Shown one piece after another: positions 38,101 to 50,300 of a stretch of DNA of 64,000 bases. Source of the stretch: Pardosa pseudoannulata (taxonomy: Eukaryota > Arthropoda > Arachnida > Araneae > Lycosidae); contig CM063502.1 of NCBI GenBank assembly GCA_032207245.1, positions 136,477,498 to 136,541,497 of the forward strand. The letters run 5' to 3'. Numbering within the stretch: the first letter of the stretch is position 1; each line of letters opens with the position of its first letter. Below the pieces are notes generated by a model. That model was not told where the DNA came from. It was given only the letters and a program-made list of their open reading frames with translations, and made no database searches. The position numbers and the translations under genes are program-made.

Positions 38101-41100
38101 GAATGGATAAAATGTTTATTTAATGAAAATTTTACTATTTCGCAAATTCATTTATTTAACTTTTAAATCTGGACATATTTTTACTTTACAAAATATGGCG
38201 GTGCTCATTTATTTAAGTAAAAAATTAAAGCATCCTAACAATTATTTTGAGCCTATTTGATAATTAATCATTTAATAAAATATTTTTATTTAGTCATGAC
38301 CAAAAATTGGGAAATAAACACTAGTACTGCAATTAAAAAAACGATCAAAATATTTTAGAAATTTACAAAATCCCATCTAAGCATTTTAAGTCGTTGTTAA
38401 GCGTCAAAAAACATAGTTACGAAATAAAAACGTAACAAATGAAATGGAATTTTAATTATTTCGGTAAATATTTTTTGTCCATTTAACAAATAATATAGGT
38501 TAATAGCAGAGGCTTGAAGTTTTTCTGAAATCTTAATTAAGAAAATATGTTAAATGGAAGTTAAAAAGTAGAAAAAAGGATAATTTCAGGTTTAATTATT
38601 TAGTGATAATTCGTAGCTGATTCAGTGGGGTTTGCCTATATTTACAAGTATACAAAATTTAATAGAAGTTTAAACTACCTTAATAAATATCTATATTTTC
38701 TTGAAGGAAAGTAACTGATGCAAAATATAAGTATATAAAAACCATTATTAAGTTTATTACTTTTAATTGTAGTGAGTTGCAATAGCTTATTAGCTTAAAA
38801 TACGCAATTCTGAATTTTACTCTATTTGCGAGTACCATATCTTATTTGATAAATTTTACAAGATAAACGATCTCTTGAAGCTATTGTTACAGAAAATGTT
38901 TCGATATACAAAAGAATTTATTGCATTTTGAAAAGCAGATTTGATATTCCTCGGAATGGATAATATGAAAATTTTGAGAAATAATCAATGAATTCAAACT
39001 TTCTGGCAATTCATAAACTGCTGACCTTAAAAGATGACAGAAAAATTTATAATTGAATACGTTGACCTGCTACTGCTGGCGTAAATTAAAGTTATTTCAA
39101 GCTGTATTCCTGGTTGATGCTGACTTGAATTCTCGTCCAGAAATTGTTGTTTAGGAATGTGAAAATTGTATTTACAGGTATGCGTAATAAGAAAATAGGA
39201 ATAGGAGAGAAATATAATTTACATATATTCCGTTATTGTTTTACTTATTTTCTATTTTGCTATATCAATACTTTCATATTTGAACTCGTTTTCATTAAAT
39301 TTTTATCCTTGCCATAGTGATACGAGATTACTGAAAGAAGCTTTAAAACTTTGTTAACGCCAGTATTCAATTTACCGTTTCGAATGTGTTAAAATTTTGT
39401 ACAAAAAGAAACTCAAGAAATTAGCTTCAAGTATGCTATTTCCGATGACTGCTTAGCTGAAAATGTATTATAAATTTACAAATAACGTTTATAAATTTAA
39501 GATTTCATTCTTGATTAGCATGGCACTATTAACTATTTGTGCTGTCACATGAAGACAATATGAATTTTCTCTGACAATATTGGTCAACCTTTCTTTCTTT
39601 GATGAAGCTGTAGAGTAATAGTGCTTTAGTCATTAATGAAATATATTTTAATTAGGGATTCAGAAGTTGTTATTTTTCGAGAGGGATTTTTTTAACTTTA
39701 TAATATCAAAAATAATAAAATCTGTTAGACAACTTGATGAAGAATAGAATACCTAAGGTTAAAACACTTTTTCATCTTTTCTTCTTATCTAGTGTAATTG
39801 TTTAAAAAAAAACTTATATTCTTATATGAAATGTACTATTTATTAAATTTTTTTATATTGTTTCATGAAGTTTAACATTTTTCCTATTCTCAAATTAGCA
39901 AAATTGTTTCAAATTTAGTCATATCTTAGGGTAGTTTGATCTATGAAATAAAAATATGAATTCTAGTAATTTTTTATTTATGTAAGGATTTATAACTACA
40001 GTTCATGAATATGGTAAATATAAACGTTTACGGAATATTCCATACATTAAAAAATAAAAACAGTAAAATATATCTTTTTAGCAAAGCAATAAATCAAGCT
40101 TTAAAAATTTCTTGATCACAAAAGTATTAATATCTAAAACTCTAAATGTTTATTGTGGCCTACACATTACATATTTAAAGTACTTGCTTATGAATTTTAT
40201 AAAATTGTACGTCTCATTATACACAGCGTCTAGTAAATTCTCCAGTTCCATATGAGTTATGGGCATTTAATAATTTAGTAATCTGTAATAACTACGGTTT
40301 TGATTCACAAGAGGAAGTTATTCACACGTTTTATTTTTCATCTGGTTGAAGTTTTAAAATTAAATTTTTGCTACATTTTAATCTTGTATTTTCACGTCAT
40401 GTTTATGGTTTAATGAGATTTTTTTGGGAGTCATCTAGTATTATAAATCTTTTTTCACATCAAAATTTGATATTCACATGAGCTTCCCTTTTTAAAATAT
40501 ATGCAGTTGTACTGAAAAAAATCATAACAAAAATAATTGTTTACTTTGACATAACTACATGCTCAACAATCTTTGTAATAAATTATAAATTAAATGTATT
40601 TTATTCGGAATTCAAACAATTATTCATGCGTTCTATTAGCTTTCTATTAAGTAATATGGAACTAGAATATTTTTAATAAAAATTAAAGAAATTTTTGATA
40701 CGATTACCTAGACTAAAATTTGACTAATCGCTGTAAATTATGTTAATCACCTTACTTTTCCATACTAGCTTTGAAAGAATTCTTAAAAAGTAATCTTAGA
40801 AATAAGCAGCAAAACTTTCAGTTATTATTTTATCTTGAGGAAAAGTAAGAGAAAAACTTTAAATAGTGGAACTAAAGAACTGAGCTATTTAATTATTAAT
40901 GCGCTTGTACTAGCCTAACTTTTCATTTAATTTACAAAAAGTATCTTACAGGTAAAGTAATACCCTAATTTATCTTTTAAGACAGAAAAGCACGAGGAGC
41001 TATTCAAGCTTTTATTTGAATGCTTTTTTCCTCCTTACATCCTAAATTAAGTTTGTTTTTGAAAACTTTTTGCGAATTACATTGGGAAGTACTTTTTTTA

Positions 41101-41500
41101 CTTGTTTCCTTGTGTTAATGGTATTTTATAAAAACCTATTGTTTTCATACTGAGTTACTTAGGTTGTAAAAAGATAACTTTTGAAATATTTTCATAACGA
41201 AATAAAAATAACATTTAAACTAACTTTAGTATGAATGAAACTATTGTGCTTATAATTTTATCATTGTAGCATAGTATTATATATGATGTTGAATCGTTCT
41301 ATTAATAAGTTAGTTTCTTTCTGGATTTTTTTTTTCTTTTTTTTATAAAATCTTGATAAAAGTAAATGCGTCTATATAACTACTATCACTATTCCATAAG
41401 TTTCTTAGTTTGATATTGATTCATAGAAAATAATACAAGAAAATTTTAATGTATTAAAATAAGCTTATAATCAAATTCACATTATAACCTGCTATCTTTT
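35113..41500. other. long AT-rich intergenic, no gene seen
   Basis: About 6.4 kb without any open frame of note, recognised repeat array or TIR. It contains a 17-A run near 37233 and the 38661-38720 partner of the 12857 word. Confidence 0.5.
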
Positions 41501-41582
41501 TTACAAATATCTCCTCCTAAGGAGAAGGTGGTATCTTCGAATTCAGGTCTCAGTCGCTTACCAGCTGCCAGATTGTCAACAC

Positions 41583-42572
41583 ATGCATTCCCATGAATCC
41601 TGTTTCGACGTTATGCTAAATGGCGTGATTGATATTTCTGTGGATTATGCTCTCAAATTTTGTGTTCAACTTAGAAATTACGCTATCAAAACGTTTTTAA
41701 TAATTCAGCAGAACTTTGGGTACTTGATTGTCTTAATCGGAAGTTTTACGATAGCAAAAGCCATTCAAGAAGAGCTGACTGTAGGTTGCAGACTAACCTG
41801 AACTGAAGATTAAATCGACAACCATGTGACGCGTGTTTATTTTTGTTAAAAGCATCACAGAAACAGCTATTTACTGAAATGTAAGATAATATTTGAAATT
41901 GAATAAGGTGCTTCAAACTGATCTCAAAAGATTCGGCAGACGAAAAAAAAAAATCATTTCTTTTGGTGCCAGGAATTCTTGGAAATGTGTGAGATTGTGC
42001 ATTATTTTTCAGACTGTTAACATCGATTTTATATAATGCATTTTGGAGTTCTACCCAGAGACAAAAATAGTTGAAAGTGATGCATCCCAGCATCGTCCTG
42101 CACAAACAAATTACTCCTGATCAAATAAATCCAGTATAAAACCATGGAAATTGCCTTTTTCGTCGTTAGTGGCATTCTCAACCCCGAATTCGTTTTGACC
42201 GTGATGACTATGAAAACAGATTTCTGCTTGGTAGTATTCAAAAAACTGAAAAGGAAGATTGTGTGCTATCGAAGCGACATTAGAAGCATGTGGAAACTTT
42301 ATCACGACAAAGCAGCAAGTCTCATTGTCTTCATTGTCAATGATTTTCCGGACAGCCTCCTTCACTCCATTTCATCCCCAGCCTCCCAAACATCCCTAAC
42401 CTGGCTTCTCCAAGCTTTGTTTAGTTTCCACTTTTTTTAAGGAAGCTTAAAAGTGAAACAATAGAATACGATTGAAAATATTACGGCCTGTGTTTCTCCG
42501 ACTGTAAAGATCATCCCGGTGAATTTCTTCATGGTTACCTTCCTTTATCTCTATACGATAATCAACGTGTAA
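41583..42572 (+). pseudogene. possible decayed 7TM chemoreceptor-like (gustatory receptor) gene
   Basis: G+C rises and three plus-strand segments look protein-like: 41583-41801, hydrophobic toward its end (FGYLIVLIGSFTIAKAI); 42144-42440, with MWKLYHDKAASLIVFIVNDF in a layout like the loop before the last helices of insect gustatory receptors; and 42486-42572, with VNFFMVTFLYLYTIINV before a TAA, like a last transmembrane helix. The segments are in different frames or separated by stops, so it is either a multi-exon gene with introns I cannot place or a pseudogene. Minus-strand frames at 41746-42105 and 42111-42365 overlap and cannot also be real. No family motif is decisive; the call rests on hydrophobicity pattern alone. 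Confidence 0.25.
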
Positions 42573-43440
42573 AAGATCTATTTAAAAATATTCGACTAAT
42601 TGTGCAGATATGATTACTAAATGTTTTTTATGTATTTGGTCTTATTACTTATTGAACATATTTTATAGTTCCAAAATCGTGGAAGCTTTGAGCTAAAAAA
42701 ACGTAATAATGGGGTGTATAATAACGAGGTATAATTTTAAGGATTCCTTGAAAAAAGTTTAAATGGTTTTTTTTTTAATTGTTATTCTCTTTTTGCTATT
42801 TGCAGTGTATATTTTGAATATTTTTATATTTTCTTGTAAGTTTATTTTTTTTATAAAAGTACAGAGAAAATACTGAACACTTAACATTGAGTATGATTTA
42901 TCCAGATAAGTTGCGAGATAGTTTTTATCTTCTAAGTCATTTTCAGCTGTATTAGAAGATTAATTCTATAAATCTTCTAAATGTTCTCATCTAGTTCAAT
43001 AAACTTTATTAAAGATAAAATAAAACCTTTCTTGGAAGTCTTTATGAAGCATAGTGGGGACTAATCCAGGATCAAGGGAGATTAGAACTTTATGCTTTCT
43101 TATTTAGGTAACCTAAAGTTCATACTACTCGGGCTAGTGTCTCGTAGTTTACTTTTTTTCAAGTGTTTTCCTTATAATACACCATAGTATTAACTTCCTT
43201 GGAGTTTTCACATAGTATCTTTCTCAGAAACGTTATCGGACATAAAGTGAATTCCTTTATGGAAGTTTTTTTATTGAAACATTTCATCTTCTTGCTATGA
43301 AGAAATTCCAGTAGTTTCTAAAATACACACTGGATATAAAAACGATGACACTTACAAAGATATTACATCAGTCATTCAAACTTTTACACATATTAACATT
43401 TTAACGTGATGTACAGAGTTAGTAGTGAAGATATTGTTTA
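42573..43440. other. AT-rich intergenic, no gene seen
   Basis: No gene or array recognised between the receptor-like segment and the TA microsatellite. Confidence 0.45.
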
Positions 43441-43460
43441 GTATGAGAACTTCCTTTTCA

Positions 43461-43481
43461 TGTATATATATATGTAAATAA

Positions 43482-43522
<41 letters not shown>

Positions 43523-43548
43523 AATATATATTATGTATATATATTTAG

Positions 43549-43612
<64 letters not shown>

Positions 43613-43671
43613 AATATATATATATATATGTATATATAAATATATGTATATATATATATATAGTATATATT

Positions 43672-43710
<39 letters not shown>

Positions 43711-43760
43711 TATATTTATTTGTTTATATATATATATATTTTATAAATATTATATTTTTA
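43461..43760. repeat. TA-rich microsatellite / cryptic simple sequence
   Basis: About 300 bp of (TA)n interrupted by TAAA, TTTA and GTATA words. The Tyr/Ile frame across it (43533-43817) is a direct product of the TA repeat. Confidence 0.95.
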
Positions 43761-43782
43761 TATAATATGTATATTGCAACGA

Positions 43783-44442
43783 ATTCTCGTTACATTGAAT
43801 TCCTGATACAGACATAACTAAAAACGTGAGAAAAACTAGCCTAACGTAGAAGAATAGCAAACGTGCCTATTGTGGACACTTGAACTGAGCTCTTCTTTAC
43901 CAAGTGAAAAGTTGTTTCGCGCAGAATGGGATGCAATAATTGTTGACACTCAATCATCCTTGAGAAATTCATTAGGATGCTTCAATGTTGCTTCAATGGC
44001 GTAAGAAAATTCACACAGTAATTCTACATTGTAAGCAACTACTTTTATCTTACTCCAAAGGTTGTCCAAGACAACGCAGATTGCTCGCTATTACTGCAAG
44101 TCCCTGGCATGGCTCGAGAGAAATGCCTACAACACGTTATCAACCATCTGTCCGATCAGCTGAGATGGACATTCTGCAGACGACTATATAAGAAGAGCAG
44201 AGTTCGACAAATTTTTGACCGATTGAGTCGGCTGTGAACTCATCGGCCGAAAACGTCGAAGCGACTGAGAGAGTCCTTTTTTTTTTTCTTAGGAAGCTGA
44301 CCTGCATCGATCATATATTTTCATTGTAGATATTCATCTTTCATCTGTATTTAGCATAATTCAATATTGTGTTTCTTATAAATATCATAGTCTGATAGCC
44401 TCCGCAATCATTTCGGGTTCACTTGAGCCCCAGTACGCTACA
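43783..44442 (+). mobile_element. possible solo LTR
   Basis: A block of ordinary base composition between two TA microsatellites. It starts near TGCAACGAATTCTC, carries a TATA-box-like TATATAAG at 44185-44192 followed by a G+C-rich leader (CTCATCGGCCGAAAACGTCG) and a T-rich run, and ends AGTACGCTACA, fitting the TG...CA ends of LTRs. I could not confirm a 4-6-bp target duplication (TATAT versus AATAT), nor an internal region. A 5' regulatory exon is an alternative. Confidence 0.3.
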
Positions 44443-44477
44443 AATATAAATATATTTTATAATAATATTTTTTTATA

Positions 44478-44488
<11 letters not shown>

Positions 44489-44524
<36 letters not shown>

Positions 44525-44572
44525 ACTAATATATAATATTATATATATTATATATATATATATATAATATAG
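44489..44572. repeat. TA-rich microsatellite
   Basis: A run of TA dinucleotides with a few TTA and AATA interruptions. Confidence 0.9.
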
Positions 44573-44734
44573 TGTGCATGTATGTGTTTACACTGATGAT
44601 GTATTCAAGTTATTTTCTACGATTTTTAGTGATCAGATATAATTGAAGTATATAACTGCAATAAGTTGTGTTTGCTCAATTTCTTCAAGTTTAAAGCCAA
44701 GGATGATGTTAAGTGTAATTAATTTACTCTTTCA

Positions 44735-44807
44735 GCCGGGTAGTTCAGTTGGCGAAGGAACCGATCTATTAACTGGAGGTTTCCCGGTTTGGAACTGGAT
44801 CCGGCCA
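44735..44807 (+). pseudogene. tRNA-like sequence (tRNA relic or SINE head)
   Basis: 73 nt with a full 7-bp acceptor stem (GCCGGGT with ATCCGGC, one G-U), a perfect D stem (GTTC/GAAC) around an AGTTGG-containing loop, and a T arm CCGG-TTTGGAA-CTGG. The anticodon stem has a mismatch (CCGAT/ACTGG) and its loop is one base short, so no anticodon can be assigned and function is doubtful. The B box is degenerate. Directly after it an 8-bp inverted repeat, GACCCACC...GGTGGGTC (44810-44848), encloses two copies of GTTTGTTAATG, which suggests a SINE body. Confidence 0.55.
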
Positions 44808-44848
44808 AAGACCCACCGTGTTTGTTAATGGTTTGTTAATGGTGGGTC

Positions 44849-46549
44849 ACCTAAAATATATTCGTTATCACAAGGTTTCAAAAGATACATCTGGGGGTGA
44901 CAGACCAAGACTGGGGGTCTTCCCCTTTGTTCCTACTTTTAAATTTCGAAGACCCACTTAAGCTGAGAGGTTCTTTCACCGTATTATGAAACAGATGCAT
45001 TTTTAGCCTTAATTCGTATGGCCTCTGGACCGCATGCTTTTTTTTATCCAAGTGTCATTGGCAGCAACAAAAAAAATGGTCCGACCATTTATTTTTTCCA
45101 GAATTTTACCCCAAAACAAATGTCAACAATTGCTTCAATATTAGTTTAAATCCAATAGATAAGTCATTAAAAACTTCTAGAAAGAACACACTGAAATTTG
45201 TTGTTTTACGTTCCCTATATTTATTTTTATATTTGAAAAAAATACTCAGAATTGTTGTAAATGTCCACTACTTTATCATACGTTTTGAGTCAGAATCCTG
45301 CTGTCACACAAATAATAAATTTAGAATATAGTAATATACCTTTACATGTGTTAAAAGGTATTTTATGTTTGTTTTATATAAGTAGTTTAATAAAATTAAG
45401 AAGTAATGTAAATCTATAATACAATAAAACTGTATAAGATTTCTCAAAAAAATATACTTAAGTATGAAAATTGCTTGATTTGTGCTGTTTATTTGAAAGA
45501 AATTGTATAATTTTGTAAACTTGTTCTGAATACATTGAAAAGTTTATCGGGTTTTCAGGAATTTGACCATTTTTATTATATCGCACAAACGTGTTATGCG
45601 AAAAATGTTAAATTAAAAAGATTTTTTAAATACTTAACACAAACATCAGCTACTGCAATTTGAAGAACCACATATGTATAGTGATATTTTTTTTTGTAAT
45701 ATTTTAGTTAGAAACGGTGCAATGATCTCAACAGAATTAATTGTCCGTAAACTTTTATCAATATCCTTTAGAGTTGTTTTCTCGGTGAAAATTCCAAAAG
45801 CATCCAATAAAGAACAAGCTTCAAATAAAAGAAAATCTTTGATCGATTGCTGCGTTATCTTACGTTAGCAAAGTAATTCCAAGAGGCAGATAAGAAAAAT
45901 TCTGAATTTCCCAGGACTCCGATATGAATAAAAAAAGTAACAAAACTTTATTATAGTGCTTGAAAATCAATGAATACCAGTGAACTGAATCAAATCGATT
46001 TCATTAAACTAATATAGAATGTTAAGCATGAGTTTCTCCCGGTCTTCAATTTTAACATTTGTTTTATGATCGTGCTTCTCGCACTAAGCAGCTGCAACCG
46101 TATATCGTGCAAATATTTCAATATTCGTAGTTATATTTGCTTTATTCACCCGAAGGAAAGCAAAAATAGCTTTATGTGTGATATGTATCGTCCTCCACAT
46201 CATTCCTTTGACAAAAGATATAAATACATTTTATAAAATTTGGCCTTACGTAAAAGCATCCAAGCAGAAATGATATTACAATTGTGAAGGTTACAATTTC
46301 TTTTGGATCAGGTAATATAAAGTGATTACCTCGCTCGTATGTTACTTAGGTGCATTGTTTCATGGAATGGAACTATTCTTTGGCGTACATATGCAGTTAT
46401 TACGTTTTTTGAAGCAAGCTCCTTTTCTTTTGTTTATGTCCGATATCATTTTATGTGTGTATATATGTGAGATTAAATTAAACAGTTTGATGATGTGAGT
46501 CTGATTTTGCCTATAAACTAAAATATATTTGTATCACAAAACATTTTGC
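44849..46549. other. AT-rich intergenic, no gene seen
   Basis: A modestly G+C-richer patch lies at 44880-45030. The frame at 45674-45868 has no recognised domain. Confidence 0.4.
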
Positions 46550-46735
46550 CGAACGATAGCAAATGGTAGAGTGCTGCTCTTAGGTACCAGAGTTTGTGAG
46601 TTCGAATCCCGCTGATGGTATGTATTTTCGTAGTAATTCGGAATCGTCTATAAGCATTAGTCTCCGATGTCATTAGCCCTCGTTAAGAAAACAGTAGACC
46701 GTAGCTCTCCAAACCACTCCAACTGCTCACAAACC
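46550..46735 (+). mobile_element. tRNA-derived SINE, plus orientation
   Basis: Same family as 26568-26746 in the opposite orientation. Pol III A box TGGTAGAGTGC at 46564-46574 (one mismatch) and B box AGTTCGAATCC at 46599-46609 lie 35 bp apart, as in tRNAs. The body keeps the GTAATTCGGAATCG and CATTAGCCCTCG words and ends near AAACCACTCC. It abuts the Tc1 relic that begins at 46755. Confidence 0.75.
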
Positions 46736-46754
46736 GCTTTGCACATTAAATATA

Positions 46755-47362
46755 CACTCCAGAGCCAAAACATTTTGACCATCTGTCAATAACGATTTGG
46801 CCCACCTTTCGAGTGCGACACAACTTCAACCCGCCTTGGCATGGATGGCACAAGTCCTTGGTAGATGGCCGGAGACAGATTGTACCAGATGTTTAAGCAA
46901 CGGTTACGAAAATCTGAGATATTGCGAATTGGGGGTCTTTGAACTCTGAGCTACCGTCCCATGACATCCCAAAATGTGTTCTATTGGATTGAGATCCGGT
47001 GAGTTAGGCGGCCAGGACATTAACTGGAATTCAGCATCATGTTCTTGGAACTACTCCAACACAATTTTAGCCTTGTGACATGGGGTATAAGTACTAACAA
47101 CGGTAGATCGCGAACAACCCACGAGTCGTGCAGTTTCAGAAATATCTGTTTCGAGTCTTCGAGCCATTACAATCTGCTCTCTATCAAAATCGCTTAGATA
47201 ATCAGCCTTTCCCATGACACATAGAAGTAAGTGAAAGAAGGATTCTTCAGACTCTCCAGCAGCAGTTAAATACTACTTCCACCTGATCACGTGCCTTCCA
47301 TGTCATCCAGGCGAGTTCACTGCAAAATGTAGGGGTGGTCATAATGTTTTGGCTCTTGAGTG
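46755..47362 (-). mobile_element. internally deleted Tc1-like relic
   Basis: A 608-bp element with inverted ends (CACTCCAGAGCCAAAACATT at left; the right end differs from it at one of these 20 positions). TA flanks the left side (46753-46754); the right flank reads TC, probably a mutated TA. This is a different Tc1 family from the intact element at 4113, judged by its TIRs. Confidence 0.85.
46786..47215 (-). pseudogene. Tc1-like transposase, fused ends with the core deleted
   Basis: The minus-strand frame opens at 47215 with MGKADYLSDFDREQIVMARR and a helix-turn-helix (ETARLVGCSRSTVV). It then jumps, after HKAKIVLE and a stop, straight to FQEHDAEFQLMSW and SPDLNPIE, which carries the third catalytic residue. 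The region with the first two Asp is missing, so about two thirds of the ~340-aa protein is lost. A further stop and frameshift separate the SPDLNPIE segment from the C-terminus, which ends SKGGPNRY just before the TGA at 46786-46788. It cannot encode an active enzyme. Confidence 0.85.
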
Positions 47363-50300
47363 TCTAAACAAAATGAAGAGTTAGTTGAAGGTTATATATT
47401 AACGAGATTAGTGCACTAACTTTTTCTAAAAATTATATTATCAAATAAACTAATGTTGCACAGATATTAAGTCGGCAATAGCAGGGTAGGATTATTATTC
47501 AAGGAATTTAAGTATCAGTATGCATAGCCATATACTTTTTTGTAGAGTGCTATTTATATATCATAGAATGTAACGTCAAAGAGTTTCTTGTAAAATTAAT
47601 TTCTTTCTTAAAACCTAAAGATATTTTTAATGATGGTAACCATTGAATTATTTCTTTTTAAAAGTTATCTCTTCACATACCGGTAATAAACACATCTTTG
47701 TGTCAACATTGTTTGCATTTAATCTTTTCAGAGGGGCTGGGACAGCATATGTCCCGCAGATGAATTAGTTCTTCAGAGAGCTCCTTTCAAAAGATTAAAC
47801 ATTAAATGCATTTTATATACCAAAATTAAAATTTTTTTTAAGTCTTCTCTTATCAAGCTTTCTATTCCGAGTGCAAAGCTGCTAAAATAACCTTAATTAT
47901 GAAACAGGGATGAATATTTTATATTCATAGTGCAGTCCTTTGCTTGTCCTTTTTAGTATCTGACATGGGAGATTTACTTTAGACTAACTGTGTGTTACTT
48001 CATTGTAGATATTGTCATTTATCTGAAAAGAGTATTTAAAAATCTTTAATTAATTTATATATTTTAAGAATTAAATTGTAGACAGCAGGAATCTGCACTT
48101 AATTCAAATTTAGGTACTCTTGGTGTTTTAAATCATAAATCCTTATTTGAAATTTTTTACCCTTATTATACGAATATCAATGCCTCTTCAATAAATTTAT
48201 ATGAAGTGATATAAAGGAAAATATTTATAAACTTAATTGTATTCTTTTGAAAAAGGAATACATCTTTTACAGTATATATGATTGAAATTATTCTATTTAG
48301 AAAACAATTCTTCGTTAAATGTCTATCATACGACAATTAATATAAAATATATCATAGTTTTCATATTTTTTTGATGCTCTGTTAATCTAAAACTAGAAGA
48401 AATAGAGAGAGATAAGGTAACATATGTATCCTTATGTTCCTTTAGCAGAACCCCAAAGAGCCGTTCTCGCTTCTTAAAGAACCAGTAATTGACGACATCG
48501 TGTAGGATATACACTGAAAATTTCATAAGCATGTTTTACTTAGCATGCAGAAATATTTTTAAGGTGTTTTATTTTCAGTTTATGGGGTAATCTAGCATTT
48601 TGTCGATTGATGGTTTTAAAACTGTGGAGGAAGTCGTTTGGAAAGAAAAACATAGGAGCCAAATACTATTGTCTTTAATAGAAAGAAGTAATATTGTTTG
48701 TTATTTTGAAAGCTTTGATATCAGTTGCTTAATGCATTTGATGCTTTTACCACTAAATGACTTACGGAAAGATCTGGAACACAAATACCCTACTTACGAT
48801 ATTTAGATTTTTTTCTAATTTCTAAGTGTGTCTGGGGTATTATATCAAAGCTATTGCCTTGTTTTGTAGGACTTGAGAAAGAAAATGAGGTATTTGGAGA
48901 AATAATTCATTTATAGCCCTTAAATTATTTTAATTTTTAAAAAACTGATTGGAATGCAATTTTATAGCGATCTTCAAAGACAAGATTGCTATTATAAAAC
49001 ACAATTTTTAATATAATATAGATGGTTAAAATGATGAAACCGTCATAATAATTCATTCAAATTTTGTTTTTATGGAAAAATGCAGTCTTTATTAGTTTAT
49101 ATAAAGACAATTTTTAAATAAAACTGGATACTTTACATTTAGAAAAATTCTGCGAAGCTAATGTTCCTAAATACAAGATTCCAATCATATTTAATAAGAT
49201 GTCTATCAAACAGTTTTATAAAAATATTTTGATAAATTCTTTAATTTGCTGACTTTAAACAATAAAATAAAAAACAAAATTATATTTAAAAGAGTCTATA
49301 AATTCGGAATATGGTCTAAGTTGTTAGGCATTAAGTTATATTTTAATATATATAAAAGCAACGGGTATATCAAATTTTATAATTACCATCAGTTGACTGG
49401 GTGTGAACACTTTGATCCATAATTTGCTACTTAGTTAATAGACGGAGACTATAAGTTTCAGACGTCAGCGTTGGAGATATACTTGGCCATCATCCAAAGA
49501 ACTTCACGAGGGAAGAAACTATAAATATGGAAGTTTATCATAGGAGGTAATTAAAAACTGTTAGGTCAGTTCATCTGAAACATTTTCGAGTCATGATGTA
49601 GTATTATAATTAAGATTTTACCACGGTGCTCTACCGTAAGTAAAATTAGATCTAATTATAAGTGAGATTTTTAAATAAGTAAAATTCCTTTAATTACTAG
49701 AAAAAAGCTTCATTATTTGACAATTCTAATGATTAATTTATTTCCTATGCATTTCATTAACATTATATTAGAAATAACTGAAATTGATGACCCTGCAAAT
49801 CACTGGATAAATTTTCTCAAACCGTGGACCCACTACCAAACTCACTTCTAAGCTCAGTTATAATGATTTTATAGGTATTTTATAACAACGTTTTATGCAA
49901 TATTTAGCTTTTGTTTATTTTGGAATAGGTTAAATATTTCGTTTTTGTACGTCGTAAACATTAGGAATCACTTGTCTAATGGTGCAAATTTTGATATATT
50001 TGTCTACGCTCTTGTAAAGATGTTTTGGCTTCCGTGGACGACGCAGCATGCAGTTTGGGAATCCCTGTGTTCGAATATACATTTTGTATCGCAAATATGA
50101 ATTTCAAAGGCCATTTTCTATTGCTTTTATCATACCAAGTTAAACATCCTTGCATTTGTTTTACTTTGTATGTTTTCAATAAATGACCTTTTTTCCCAAG
50201 GTCTCGCTTAAAAATGTAAGGTAAATTTAATTGTGTTAAAACAGACGTTATTTTATTCACTGAAATGTTCTTCTCTCAGTAATTAAAGTTAAAAAAAAGT

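Noticed and set aside
42111..42365. 84-aa minus-strand ORF
   Set aside because: It overlaps the more protein-like plus-strand segment; no recognisable family.
43533..43817. 94-aa Tyr/Ile-rich ORF
   Set aside because: A direct translation of a TA microsatellite.
48600..48806. 68-aa plus-strand ORF with plausible composition
   Set aside because: No recognisable family and flanked by random AT-rich DNA; not enough to call a gene.
49976..50260. 94-aa minus-strand ORF with plausible composition
   Set aside because: No domain, no homologue recalled and no splice or promoter context; it may be chance.
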